Counted from the first letter of the stretch, positions 31,998-43,888 are shown. The stretch is 64,000 nucleotides of DNA from Immersiella caudata (GCA_030512335.1 JAULSU010000001.1:1798001-1862000), one strand, 5' to 3'. Notes: generated by a model from the letters alone, not told the origin. Numbers and translations are program-made.

Positions 31998-32812
31998 CTA
32001 TGCCTCCACCTCCTTCTTCCCCTCCTCTTTCTCCTCCTCCCTCAACTCGGCCCTAACCCTAACCAACGCCTTCCCCAGCAAATTCAACCCCCACTTCTCC
32101 CTGTTCTTCTCTGCCTTGCTCTCCGAGAACCCTATTCCCCAAATCTTATCAAACGGACTAGCCTCCACAATATCCTTGTCCCCCGTCGCCAACAGCAGCC
32201 CCTTCAGCGTCATCGGTGCAATCAGCTCCGCATCGGGGTTAACACCGTAACGCAAGCCCTCCTCACTCACGGCTCTGGTGTACTTGTACCTAGTTCCCTC
32301 CTCGACGATCCGCTCACGGTTGGCCCTCCATGCTGATTCGTCAAAGTTTGCCACTTTGCGGCCAAGGGCTCGGGTGACATCAGGGGTGGTGGAGTCAAGT
32401 ATGAGCTGTCCCGTGGCGGTGTCATTGAAGAGGAGGGCTTTTTGGTACCTGTGGCAGGTATCCGTCAGTTGTTGCTCTTAGACGTGTTTCTTAGGCAGCA
32501 AATTGTCTCAAGCGCACTCATGTCACGCCCGATATATTCAACGAGGTCATAAATGACTGCAGCAAGAGGTTAATGGTGGCGAGGGAAGACTCACATCATA
32601 TAGTGTTCTGCGGTCTTGTAGACGACACCGTCAGGGTCGGTGAAATCGCATTCGTACCATTGAGAAAGCCATCCCTTTTTGGGGTCCGTGTGACGCCAAA
32701 AGTAGAAGGTGATGCTAGGATCGGCGCTATTGCTGCTACTTGCTTGTGTAGCTGTGTTTGTTGCCTTCTTGGGTTTGGAGACCCGGTTTTTGGTTGATCT
32801 TGTTTCTGGCAT
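31998..32812 (-). CDS. NADAR-domain protein (YbiA/RibX-like N-glycosidase)
   Basis: Exons 32812..32595 and 32448..31998 (intron 146 bp) encode 222 residues. NADAR/YbiA proteins cleave N-glycosidic bonds; bacterial and plant members hydrolyse unstable riboflavin-pathway intermediates, and others act on ADP-ribose derivatives. Seen: a basic, Ser/Thr-rich N-terminal 30 residues, then FYFWRHTDPKKGWLSQWYEC with the conserved start of the fold, YKTAEHYMMYQKALLFND spanning the splice site, LGRKVANFDESAWRANRERI, and ASPFDKIWGIGFSESKAEKN near the end, closing with a Glu/Lys-rich tail. The domain blocks are complete, so it is probably active. The donor GTGAGT and acceptor CAG are good, though the intron is longer than most here. 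Exact substrate not deducible. Confidence 0.88.
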
Positions 32813-35800
32813 CTTGTCGGTTTGCGGCGATGTGGTTTGCCTTCAGGGTTCGATTTGGCGCTTTTGGAATGTTGGATTCTGAAATGATCACGAAGCGGCT
32901 TGATTGTACCTCTATATGTCCGATTCATGATGTGTGTAGGTGAGGCTGAAGTCGTCTGGGGGTGGCTGACTGGTGAGTCAGGCCGCCCGGCCAGTGATCT
33001 TAGCGGCTTCAAGGTCGTTTTAGGGGGGCCACGTCGTGCTGCGGCGGGCTTGATCAGGGCAAGGCCAGAGGCCGGCGCGAGTTAGTTTCAGCCCATCGCC
33101 GAGGCTGTGTTCTACACTCCACAGGCCGTGAAACTATTCAACTAAATGCGTGTCCGCTCATTGATTGGCTCTCACGAGTGCCGAGGCTGAGCTTCACCAT
33201 GTCACCTTACCCTTGTTCACGGTGCTCAGGAAACAGCAGGCAATAGGTGAACTCCTGTGTGTGCTATGTGTAGTCATAGGTCACAGAAGGTGTCGTGTTG
33301 CTGCACTTCGCGCACTCTCCATATTTGAACGTGCACGCCCACCCCAAAGTGATCCCGCAGCCATCACTTGAAGTCTCAGGGACACACTCTGGTATTTCCG
33401 TCACTTCTTCTACATTGTCATCATCTTCAGAGCGGAGGGCAGTAATCCACGGCTTCCCTGTGACCATCAAGAAGATTAGAATAGCAAGCGCGGTAGAAGG
33501 GCGTGGAGAATAGGTAGCTGGGCGTGTGTGTTGCAATGTCCCCCCAGCGGATACCGTAAACCTCGAAGGCATCAAGCCCCGCACGGCGGTAGCGGCAGGC
33601 CGGAGCGATCCGGGAAAGCGACAGCCTGTCGGAGGGACGCTTGACCTGCACCAGGTGCCGTGTTCGTTGCTAGTTGCTGGCCCCCCACTGCGTCCTGACC
33701 CCCAGTGGCGTGGGAGAGCGGGTCGTATCGACTTCATGTAGACGCCGGTAGCGCCCATTCTTCAGCAACGGATCGCTGTTTGCCAACAAAGTTACCGAAA
33801 ACATCTTTTCGGGGCAGGCGCCGATCCCATGTTTGGCGTCACCGCTACTCCTTCGAGCATGTAGCTGATCCGTGGGAATGGCTTCAAACAAGGTCGCGGT
33901 ACAGCTAGCATCGCGTGGCGGCGCCTGAAGCGTCTGCCACACCAGTGTCCAACTGCCGGTCTTGTTGTAAGGATACCAAGACTGCCACCACGATACAGCC
34001 AAGCAATCAGACGCAACCCATCAGTCAGCATTTGGGCTCCCTTGCAGCGGCCACATGCCAACCCGTGGCAACCTCGCGGCGGGGGGCTTGGTGCCACGAG
34101 CCTGCCGGAGTGGCACTCGCAGGGCGGAAGCAGGTGCTTCACTGTGTCTGGGCCAGACTTCCGGTCCCAACTGCGTGGAACGGCGCTGCCAAACCCAGGT
34201 TTCGACATGCCACTCATCGCAGACCAGCCCTCCGATGCACAAAGCATCCGATCGCAGGTAGCGCCAGACCCGCCATTGGCCATCCGCAGACTCTTCTCGC
34301 TGTCTTGCATGCCCGTCTCGCAGGGGATGCACTGTCACTTCTCGGTTTCTGTCGACTGCCCGATCTCGATCTGCCTGTCTTCACGCCTGCGCTTTGGTCG
34401 ATCAGGAAACTGAATCCGACCTTATCTCGGGATCTGCCGCAACAAAAACAGCTTCGGAACGGCTTTCCTGACGCAGCAACTGGACATTGTTGGAGGTCGA
34501 GCAGCCGCCTGCAAGTCGCCAGTCGTGTCCGGAGAGGTTGGAGCGGCGGGAGTGGTTGGGTGTCGGAACCGGGGCGTGGCCGATAGTTTGTGATCTGGTG
34601 ATCTACCAATGACGATGCCGGTTAAGCAACCCGCTGCAATGGCACTCGCTGCTGAAATCGGTTTAGTGGTTGGCCCTCTGAACCGCACTGGGTATCATTG
34701 CGATCCTGATATAGCCTGTACCCACACACAGCTGGGGCAGGCTGCAGGACGCCAAACACCTCCCGACCTCAACCTTCGGTTCCATGATATGGAAGCTCGC
34801 TCGCAGCATCGTTACACGGCCTCGATTGATCCGATCCGCCTAATGTAGAGCAAATGTGAGATTGAGTACGCCGCGACAGCATCAACATGGCAGTCTCTTT
34901 CAGCCGCCCGGCCCATGCCAGTAGAATGGCTCGTCTTTACCATATTTGGTCTTGGGGAGAGGTTGGTGTCGTACACCTACTAAGCCAAACCTGAAGGTGG
35001 GTGTGGTCTGGGAGCTGGGGTCGATGCAGGTGGGAAGGCTTCCCAGCTGGAGCCCGAGATTTTTGGTCCGCGACAACCGGCAGGCTGTTACATTGCCGTT
35101 GTCGAACATGTTGTCGCCACTAGCTCTCGGCTGCGGCGGTTATCCACGAAGTGCTAATAAGACAACCACGTAATTGAACAACACGATTGCTAGGACCAGT
35201 GGGGTTCGTAGGTGGGATCGTTGGGTTCAGCAACTCTTGTTGTTGAACAGAGAAGGAGACGCACACCGCTGCCAGGAGGGATTCATCACCACTGATTCAT
35301 CATTCCTGTTTCGGATGCTCGTTGCTTTTTCGTGTCATGTCATCTCTTTGCTTTTTCTGTCGTAGGTGCCCCGAGCCACGTCTGGTCGGTACCCTCGATA
35401 TGGCATTCTGATTCTGGCGTGTGACACTTCCGTCCTGGAGGGAAGGGTAATACTCACTTCACCGAGCTCGCAAGTCGTCATTTCTTCCATATCAAAAGGG
35501 GCCGCCGGTCCGTGGGCCAAGCTGTGGACTTGTGGCCTTGCCGGCCGGCTGGGTCGAATACCTTGGAGGTTGCGGTTCGGTCGCTTGAAGGTCCCCCTGC
35601 GGCCTGCGTTTGCTTGGCCGGAGCGGGGCTCGAGATGCCAAAAACGCAAAACCGGAATTAGCACTGTACGCGGTCTAAACTGCTAGCGTTGCCGTGCACT
35701 CACACCGTCTTTCAAAGACAAGGATCACGAGAACGAAAGAGGCCGCTTTGCCCTGGTCCCTGGGCGTTCCTGGCTTACCTGCCAAAAGTCGAGTGTTCGG

Positions 35801-37366
35801 CCTATGGGCAGACATGCGGGACTCCATCCCATAACTATGGGGGGTGGGTACCCTTGCGGCCTGCGGCTAGCAGGCGCATCCCGTTCATCTTCAACCTCGT
35901 TCTTGCCATGTCTGCCCTTCTGCAAGACATTTCATGACAGCGACGTGGCCGAGCCCTTCTGCGTGTCTTATTCACTCCCATCGTTTGTGTGACTGATCAC
36001 CGCTCCCCAGTCCTGTCACATCCTTCATCACTGGCACTCCCACTCTCCAGCCATCTCCTCCCATCCTACCCCCGTTTGTCGGGCTCTCGCGAGACGACCA
36101 GTGGCACTTGGTAGGTAGCCAACATTTAAGTTTGTATCTGCTCCCACTGCTTCACATCAGGTTTCGTCAGACTGGTAGCTCCTTCCTCAATGACAGCATT
36201 TCGTCCTAGTCCACAGCATTCTCCACCAATCCCTTCCGCCATCCGCCAGGTCGTGCTCGCTCTCCCAGAGGCTTCTTATCACTCCTCCGTCACACTTCCT
36301 GGCAAGCTCTCACACACGAAATATTATCTCATCTGCTGGTAGTCCACCCGCTGTTCATTGAGTTGTCTGCCAACAGGTGTTGCTCTCAGAACAACCCAAA
36401 CCTCTGTGGGAGTCCTGGCCCGCAGTCACGCGCACTCTGCTGTACGACTTGCTGCCAGCCTTTTGCTTCCCAAGCTCACCTGAGCAACTCCAATCCAGTT
36501 GTGCCCGCTAACATTGATTGCTCACAAGCAACCCAGCCCTTCAGCCAGGCCTTCGTTGCATCCAAAGCCGAAGATTTCCGACTCTCAGGGGACGGCTAGA
36601 TGTATCCTGTTGCATCCAAAACACACAGTTGATACTTGCCAAGGGCAGGAGAGTGTGGGAGGTCGGCATCGCAAACGCACCTCAAGGTCGTACCAAACTC
36701 TGCGCTTCTTCGCCGCCTCAAGACCGATCTGCGCTTTTTCTACCGAGGCATCTTTACCCTGAACCCGGACTCGGAGGCGATCCTGAAGAGCAGAATCAGG
36801 CCGCGGAGCAGCGCATTCTGCCGTACGAAGTCTCGTTCTCATTCCTTGATCGTGTGGTGGCCAGGTTTTTGCTGTTGTAACCGACCTCATTTGGATTGAG
36901 GCACGCGGCAGCCTTCCGGTGCAGAACGCAGGGACTCGTTGTCCCGCAGGAGTTAGAAGGGGTTCACAGGTTTCGGTGTGGCCCGAGGCTCTGGGAAGGA
37001 TCAATTTGCCCTGTGCACCGCCGCGGGCTGGGGCCGTTCCTGCTGAATCTCACGCATCGACCTATTCAGGAACCTGAATTTCGAGGGGAGGCCGCACAAG
37101 AAGAGGCAACTGCCAGGGGGTTCATATGGGAGGTAACTGACCCGACACAGCTCCCTCACCCAGCCCACTCACCAAAAAGGTGGCTAGCCACTTGACTCGG
37201 CATAAAAACTCGGGTTTCCCTTCAGAATATCTGACCTTGGCTCATCACCCCGCGAGAACCGGTCGAGCAAAAGAAACGCCCATTTGAAGCATCAAGACCC
37301 CGAGCGAAACTTACCCCCGGCGATTGGCGACTCAACGAATTAGCACGGAGTTTTGCCGCTTCCGCC
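32813..37366. other. Gene-poor interval of 4.6 kb
   Basis: Between the NADAR gene and the ABC transporter I find no recognised family. A possible small cysteine-rich secreted protein lies on the minus strand near 33264-33521 and is listed separately. From about 35940 to 36360 the plus strand is strongly C/T-rich, like fungal promoters or leaders. No transposon domains or terminal repeats were recognised. Confidence 0.4.
33264..33521 (-). CDS. Possible last exon of a small cysteine-rich secreted protein (doubtful)
   Basis: The end of a minus-strand frame reads as a hydrophobic stretch (STALAILIFLMVTG), an acidic linker (SEDDDNVEEVTE), then five cysteines in about 35 residues (spacing C-8-C-7-C-6-C-2-C) and a stop at 33264. 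This resembles fungal small secreted proteins, but a start methionine in the right place is missing. Either an upstream exon joins at the CAG near 33521, or the real start is the internal ATG after the hydrophobic stretch. No family recognised. Confidence 0.2.
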   Translation of the reverse strand, partial: PATYSPRPSTALAILIFLMVTGKPWITALRSEDDDNVEEVTEIPECVPETSSDGCGITLGWACTFKYGECAKCSNTTPSVTYDYT

Positions 37367-40300
37367 ATGATTGACCCTTACTATGTAAGCCTGGCCAACC
37401 AGGCTTCAGGGTCAGCTCTTGCGGCTCTTCACTATGGCTATCCAATAGCAGTTTTCGTCTACTATCTTGTTTCTTCTGCCGTTGCCGTGTGCACCTTGCA
37501 GACCAAATCCGCGGACGAAGGCCACAAACGCCAAAATGTTATCAAATGGCTTTTCCTGTTCAGCGTTCTTACCTTCCTTGTCCAGCTCCTCGCGCTGATA
37601 CTGCAGGGAGTCGCTCAGCGCCGGTTTCCGTTAGAACAGGACTTGACCATCGGGCTGCTCTCGTGCATTCTAGTCTTCGGGGTCGAATTCGCCGGACTGT
37701 CGGATTCGCCAAATCCAGTGTGGTATCCGTTCGTGGGATCACTCGCCCTGGCGCTTGTATTTGAACCAATCGTTTGCGTTCTCTCGTTGACCGCTGTGCC
37801 GTCGGAGTCTCTCAGCTTCGTGGAGCTTTTTGTGACCTCAACAGCTGCAGCTCGCTGCTTGGCCTTCGCATTAGCCTTCGCATTGTATTTCGAGGGCGGT
37901 TGGACCGCACAGAAGGAAAGGGGCACCGATTCTGAGCGGCAAAGCCTTCTCAAGCCAGGCGAAAACGATACGTCGGACGCCAACAAACAGCCCAGCGATG
38001 AGGAGGCAGGAGAACAGCAGCAGAATGGCTACGGAACGACAGAAACATCCGAAGATGAATCAGCGGATGCAAACAAGACGGCTTCCACCGAAAGAGTCGA
38101 ATCCCCCTGGGAGAGACGCGAGCGGGAGGCAAGGGAACAGATGGAGAAGCGACTAAAGGAAAAGGGCAACTGGTTCACATATGCCAGAAGCTTCATGGTA
38201 TGCTTTGCCGACCCCTTGAATCTCGTTCAGACCGACTGATAGGCCTACGTCTAGATATTTTTTCCGTACATCTGGCCTGTCAACAACCGTCCACTTCAGA
38301 TCCGTGTCGGTCTCGTTGCGCTCTGCCTGCTCACCATGAACTTCGTCAACCTCCTTATCCCACGACAAATGGGAATTCTCTTGGACAGTCTCAGCGGGGC
38401 AAATGGCGAGAATGCGTGGGTACAGGTACTGCTCTTTGGCGGTCTGAAGCTGGTGGCTTCAGAAGCAGGGCTTTCGCTTTTGCGTCAGTGGCTCTGGATT
38501 CCTGTCGAATACTACTCCTACGATGCCATCAGCACCGCCGCCTACTCACATGTTCTCAACCTCTCTTCCGACTTCCACGACTCCAAGAGCTCCTCGGATA
38601 TCATGATGGCTATAAACTCCGGCCAAAGCATCTCCAACATGCTCGATTCGATTTGTTTTCGAGCTATTCCGATGATCATCGACATGATTGTGGCGTTTAT
38701 TTATTTATCGGTCATGTTCGGACCATACGAAGGCTTCATCACCATTGCCACTTCCGTGATATTCATGTACATTGCCACAAGCATGATTGCCCGGCTGAGG
38801 TTGGCTCGCAAGGGCGAGGTTAGCGCTTGGTTCGAGGAGCATTATGTTCGACAGGCTGGCATTCAGGGGTGGACGACCGTCGCTTGCTTCAACCAAACGG
38901 AATACGAGGAGAGACGCTACTCCAAGGCTGTCAGGAACCGCGTCACCAAATCCCAGACCGTCCAGCTTGGATATATTCTGTCATACGCATTTCAATTTCT
39001 GGTTCTTCTGTCAGGTCTCCTTGCCGGAGCTCATCTCGCTGTCTACCAGGTCCTTGGGGGCCAAGCGACTCCAGGCCAGTTCATGGTGCTGCTCACTTAC
39101 TGGGCTCAGCTGGTAGCACCCCTCAACTTCTTCGCTGGGCTGGGAAGGAGTGTATCGCGAGACCTGATCGGCGCAGAACAGCTCCTAGACATCATGCAGA
39201 CAAAGCCATCCATCACGGACAAGGAGGGGGCCCCACCCCTGAGGTTCAGCGGCGGTCATGTCAGCTTCGAAAACGTTTGTTTCTCATACGACAAGAAAAA
39301 GGAGATTCTCAAGAATGTGAGCTTCACGGCGACCCCAGGAATGACGATGGCGTTCGTTGGTGCTACAGGTGCCGGCAAATCAACCATTCTGAAGTTGCTG
39401 GACCGCTTCTACGATGCCACGGAGGGAGCCATCTATATCGATGGACAAGACATTCGAGACGTCAGCCTCTCTAGGTGAGTACCTTTCTGCACGCTGTTCC
39501 CCTGTCGATAACTGACGCCACGTTGGTAGCTTGCGAAACCAAATCGGAGTTGTGCCACAAGCTCCAGTACTTTTCGACGATACGGTGATGAACAACGTGC
39601 GGTACGCCAAGTTAGATGCGACGGACGATGAGGTGTACGAGGCTTGCAAGGCGGCTAGCATCCATGAGCAGATTCTCGGATTCGCAGACGGTAGGTTACA
39701 AGATCTTCGAAGCAAGCCTTACAAGCTGGCAGCTGACAATCTTCCGCAGGCTACCAAACCCGGGTTGGTGAGCGTGGGGTCAAGCTCTCTGGCGGAGAGC
39801 TGCAACGGGTGGCGATTGCGCGAGCCATTTTGAAGAGACCTGCGATTGTGCTGCTTGACGAGGCTACAAGCGCAGTCGACACCGAAACCGAGCACAAGAT
39901 CCAGGAAGCCTTGCGACGACTTTGTGAGGGGCGCACAACATTCATTGTAGCGTGAGTTATCGCCCTTGTCACCGCCCATGTCCTGTTTCTCAACTGACAC
40001 ATTTAGTCATCGCCTCTCAACTATTATGAATGCTGACCGGATCATGGTCGTCACTGGTGGTGAGCTTGTAGAGCAAGGGAGCCACGAAGAATTAATCCAG
40101 GCCAACGGGAAATACGCAGAGCTCTGGTCGAAACAGATCTTTGTCAAGCCCCAGGACAAGCAAGATTCAGCCGATGGCAAGCCTATTTCCAAGGCTCGCA
40201 AGGCTGTCAATATTGTCAATGACCTGCCTTCAGAGACGGCCAAACTGGAGCTCGCAAAGGTAAAGAGCAAGCAGATCAGAATCAAGGCCAGCGAATCGGA

Positions 40301-40871
40301 TGCTAGTGGATCTGAGGACTCCTCGGGCAGCGAAGACTCTGAGGACAGCACGGACACGCTCGTTACCCCTGGACACAAGAAAGAGGTATAGATTCTGCCA
40401 AGGAATGTGTGAAATATTATTATACATCCCCTGGCGGTTTGCTATCTAACCACCTCTGTGTTCTAGGGTTCGAAGCTGAATCCGGATGCGCCGACCTTCA
40501 CGCCTCGCTCTCGGAACAGCGGCATGCCAGTTGGCGTTCTAGCCTCAACACGGCTTGCAGCTCCGGCTAGTGGCCGCTTCGACATCAGGACCAGGAGCCC
40601 GGTCCACGCTGCTCAGTACTTTGCAGCACCCGTCGTGATGGTCCCGGCAATGTACCCTGTCTTCGAACCCCCGCCTTCGCCTTCGAAACAACCCTTGTAT
40701 TTCGCGGACAATGAGGTCCCGCGGCCAGAACCGCTACGCGGTGGGGACGCCGCTTCTGAACAGTTGTTGAATACTGCCCCTCATGCGGCACTGAAATACC
40801 CTTGCAATTCACGACGGGGACAATCGAAAAGTGAGCCCCACGGCTTGACTGATTCGACGAGTTCTCCGTAG
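37367..40871 (+). CDS. HMT1: HMT1-like vacuolar ABC half-transporter (ABCB type) with C-terminal PAM2-like motif
   Basis: Exons 37367..38197, 38255..39474, 39530..39690, 39750..39951, 40007..40385 and 40467..40871 encode 1065 residues. HMT1-type transporters carry phytochelatins or related metal/thiol conjugates into the vacuole. Residues 1-185 form an N-terminal membrane domain of about five helices. A charged linker (about 185-275) precedes the six-helix ABC domain (PVNNRPLQIRVGLV onward). The nucleotide-binding domain has Walker A GATGAGKST (from 646), Q-loop VVPQAPVLF, signature LSGGE (750-754), Walker B IVLLDEATS and H-loop HRLSTI. After it come a Lys-rich and an acidic Ser/Glu/Asp region. 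The last exon opens with GSKLNPDAPTFTP (932-944), a PAM2-type motif, then a Pro/Ser-rich tail. If the last intron (40386..40466) is retained, translation stops at 40389-40391 after GHKKEV. Core identity is firm; the final exon is a prediction. Confidence 0.88.
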
Positions 40872-41266
40872 GAGTCCATGTTTCTCCGTTCAAGGTGGCC
40901 ACAGTTCTGAATTGCCTATACCCATCACTAGAGGAGGTAGCATTTGGCAAACTAGACTTAGACGCGGTAAATGGATAGCCAATGCGTGTATTCGGGTGGG
41001 AAAAGTTGGCCATAGAGGATCAAAATAGAGCTATGTGCGGTTTTGTTTTCGGGAAACCTAGTCCAAAGTACAATCAACTATTCTGCAAAAGGGGGTATCC
41101 GCAACTATCGTCGCTCATCTACTTCATGTACATCTTGTCCCTCCCCCTGAAATCAACACCGCCAAATCCAGCCCATCCAGTCTATGATCCAACCTCCGCT
41201 TTATTTCCCCCTTTTGCTCCTCCTCTACCCTCTTCCTCTTCCTCTTCCTCTTCCTCTTCCTCTTCT
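40872..41266. other. Convergent intergenic region with CTCTTC microsatellite
   Basis: Spacer between the ABC transporter and the IQ-motif gene. From about 41226 the plus strand is a CTCTTC hexanucleotide repeat, which runs up to the IQ-gene stop codon. No gene seen. Confidence 0.55.
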
Positions 41267-41268
41267 TC
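41226..41268. repeat. (CTCTTC)n microsatellite
   Basis: About seven CTCTTC units, slightly interrupted at both ends. On the minus strand it forms a GAAGAG purine tract immediately after the stop codon of the IQ-motif gene, so it would be transcribed as the start of that 3' UTR. Confidence 0.85.
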
Positions 41269-43258
41269 ATCCTCCCCCTTCTGCCTCCCTAGGCTCCCTA
41301 GGCTCCCTGGGCCCAACCCCCAACGCCCTCATAGCCTGCATCACTCCAGCGCTCACTGTGTTTTCCTCCCTCAAATTCTCCTCTTCTGCCACCATCTCCC
41401 TCTCCCGTTTCGCGCTCTCTGACTGTTCCAACTCCTCCTCTTTCCGCCTTTGATGCTCCTCCAGTGCAACGAGCCTTTCCTTTCCTCTCGTAATTTTCCG
41501 CAACGTGTCCTTGCCCTTCCTACGGACCTTGACGTACGTCTCGAGTCCAACCAAGACAGCGTATGACTTTGAGATACTTACTCTTGACATGTCCACACCT
41601 TCGTCCTTGAGGGCTTTGATAAAGGCGCGGAAGTTGGAGGCGGGAGGGCGGTAGTGCCCTGATAGGGGGGAGAGGGAAGATAAACGGCCGTCCTTGATTT
41701 TGATGAGACCTGCGGCCGAGATGCGGCTTCCTTGGAGGAAGGATGAATGCTGAAAGGCGCCGCTGTTTTTAATACCGACGTAGAGGCGGAAGGATGTGTC
41801 GGCGACGAAGATCCATGTGTTTTTACGGACGGATTTGCGCAGGAGGGTGTTGAGAATGGTGGCGGCGGAGACGTGCTTGATTTTCTTGACGCCTTTGGCG
41901 GCGGTAAGTGAGGGGGTCGCGTAAGCACCTGCGCGGAGGGCTTCTTCGTGGCTTTCGCGGGCAGAGTCGGAGTCGGAGTCGGAGTCGGAGTCGGAGGAGC
42001 CTGTGCTGGAGTTGCCGAGGAGGAGGGTATCGCTCTCACCTGCAATGGGTTGGAAGGCGGGCGTCTCGTCGTCGTAGGGGACGATCCCATGGATCGAGTC
42101 TTTATATCGTTCAGTGGTATCGATACGAGCGCCATTTTTGGCCCAGCAGAGACGGCCTTCGTTGTCGACCTCGACGAGGTAGTACTGGCGCTCTTCGCGG
42201 GAGAGATATCGAACTTGCTCTCGGTCGAGTTGCTCGCGGGGACAGATTTCCATGTCGACGGTGCGACCTTCACCGTAGTCCAGCCAGTAGAAGAAGTTCT
42301 CGTTCGTGTCGGCTTTCTTCCATTCCTCGTGGTAGACGCGGAGGTTTGCGCCGTAGCGGTGTTTGAGGTCCACCATCTCGAGGAAGTACTGCAACCCCAT
42401 CATCTTTGCGGCCTGCTTACGGCGTTCTTTGGCCTCCTCTCGCTTTTTGCGCTGCTCGTTTTCATGGCGTTTTCGCTCTGAGCCGCTGGAGGATGAGGAT
42501 GATGAGGATGATGACGATGAAGAAGAGCTATCCGAATCGCTATCTTCATCCGCCCCAGCCCTTCTAGCGATCACGGCTGCCTTGCGCCAGTTGTTCCGGG
42601 CGGTGGTCGACCGGCTGCTCGGCGCACTCGGATCCACAAACGGAGATGGCAAGGGGCCCTCACCAGCACCATCCTCAGCTGCACGCGCCCGCGGTCTGGT
42701 CAGCTCCCGCCATTGCGCTTCACGAACTGCATGCGTCCACCTCGTTGAGGCATCAAGGCCGAACCCTTGCATCTCGCGCCTAGTGCGATACCCGCGGTAC
42801 GTCCTCTGGATGGTTGTCGCGGCCCGATGGCGCGCTGCGCTGTCGTCATGCCCATGACTTAGCCCTAGCCTCTCAAGTAAACTGCGCTTGCGCTCATGAC
42901 CGGGACGGTGGCCATGGCCATGACTATGGCTCTCTCCCTCTTCCAGGTCCTGCTGCGACTGATGCGACGAGATGCTCTGCCGGTGTATCTCCCGCGAGCG
43001 GCGCTTGAGCTGAAGCTCGCGCTCGGCCTGGACCTGGGCGATATGGGTGAATTCCTCTTGCGAGGGCGGCACGAGCGAGTCGAGATATTCGCGGTGGCCC
43101 GGGGAATATGGTGCTGAAGGCGAGAGCGGCGGCGCCGACTGCGTGGTGTGGACCGATGAGGTCTCGGAGAAGGTCACCGATGGCTGCAACGGTACCGCGG
43201 CGGGCCGTTTCTCAGCCGACTCCTCCGGGGCAGGCCCGGGATCTGGCAATGGCTGCAT
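41267..43258 (-). CDS. IQ-motif (IQM-like) calmodulin-binding protein
   Basis: Single exon, 663 residues. A canonical IQ motif lies at about 150-161 (IQRTYRGYRTRR, fitting IQxxxRGxxxR), the likely calmodulin site. It is followed by the large conserved region shared with plant IQM and fungal IQ-domain proteins: MGLQYFLEMVDLKHRYGANL, WKKADTNENFFYWLDYGEG, YLVEVDNEGRLCWAKNGARI and later TWIFVADTSFRLYVGIKNSG, FQHSSFLQGSRISAAGLIKI, LSPLSGHYRPPASNFRAFIK. Low-complexity parts are a His/Gly-rich stretch (HSHGHGHRPGH), a Ser run near residue 250, a Ser-Asp repeat near 430, and a Glu/Arg-rich coiled coil before the C-terminus. Biochemical role is unknown; calcium/calmodulin response is inferred from the motif. 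Confidence 0.8.
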   Translation of the reverse strand: MQPLPDPGPAPEESAEKRPAAVPLQPSVTFSETSSVHTTQSAPPLSPSAPYSPGHREYLDSLVPPSQEEFTHIAQVQAERELQLKRRSREIHRQSISSHQSQQDLEEGESHSHGHGHRPGHERKRSLLERLGLSHGHDDSAARHRAATTIQRTYRGYRTRREMQGFGLDASTRWTHAVREAQWRELTRPRARAAEDGAGEGPLPSPFVDPSAPSSRSTTARNNWRKAAVIARRAGADEDSDSDSSSSSSSSSSSSSSSGSERKRHENEQRKKREEAKERRKQAAKMMGLQYFLEMVDLKHRYGANLRVYHEEWKKADTNENFFYWLDYGEGRTVDMEICPREQLDREQVRYLSREERQYYLVEVDNEGRLCWAKNGARIDTTERYKDSIHGIVPYDDETPAFQPIAGESDTLLLGNSSTGSSDSDSDSDSDSARESHEEALRAGAYATPSLTAAKGVKKIKHVSAATILNTLLRKSVRKNTWIFVADTSFRLYVGIKNSGAFQHSSFLQGSRISAAGLIKIKDGRLSSLSPLSGHYRPPASNFRAFIKALKDEGVDMSRVSISKSYAVLVGLETYVKVRRKGKDTLRKITRGKERLVALEEHQRRKEEELEQSESAKREREMVAEEENLREENTVSAGVMQAMRALGVGPREPREPREAEGGG

Positions 43259-43888
43259 CGGGAGCTATTCGTGGTGGGGTAAACTATGGCGGGGTATCTC
43301 GCCCCTTCTTGCGATAAGCTGGGCAGCTACGACCGCTACCGAGGGAGGGGCAAAAAGGAACAGGATGGCAGCTATGAAAGTAGCTTTCACTCTCTGTTGG
43401 ACCCTTGAGGAGTCACTCGAGGGAGAAGCTGGAGACCAAAGGAAGGGGAAGACGCAAGGGGAAAAGGGGGAGGAAGAGGGGAGGAATGGGATCAAGAAGA
43501 GAATGCATTGCGATTGTTTATCGCGTTCCACACGTCAGCCAACACCAGGGACCTGAGCTGCGAGGAGCTGACCATCGGCTCGTGCCCAGGCAGTTCAGGA
43601 CTGGGATGCCGGCAAGCACGGGAGAGCGTTTGCTGGTTGTTGGTCCGAGGTGGGAGTCCCTTTGACGACCTGAGGAGTACGCCGCATTAGGACCGCCCTG
43701 AATGGCTGGATTGCCTACCACCCAAGCACCGCTAAGCGGCGCCTGCATGAAGGATTACCGTCCGCTGAAGGGCTGAAAACCTAGACTAAGCCCAATTCTC
43801 CGCTGAATCTACCTGTGCCGTTCCGAGTCTGCCATCTCAGCCACCATCTCAGCCTCCGCCGATACATCAACACCACACCTGCCCTACC
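43259..43888. other. Intergenic region, IQ-gene promoter and SDR 3' flank
   Basis: Both neighbours read on the minus strand. Purine-rich on the plus strand at 43420-43500. No gene recognised. Confidence 0.5.

Noticed and set aside
33915..34586. A 223-codon plus-strand frame in the gene-poor island
   Set aside because: No recognisable motif and the opposite strand is equally open; unsupported.
34900..35109. 69-codon minus-strand frame that might be a small secreted protein exon
   Set aside because: No convincing signal-peptide exon could be joined to it.
36363..36599. Cys-rich 78-codon frame reminiscent of a hydrophobin
   Set aside because: No ATG start or signal peptide, and the Cys spacing does not match the eight-Cys hydrophobin pattern.
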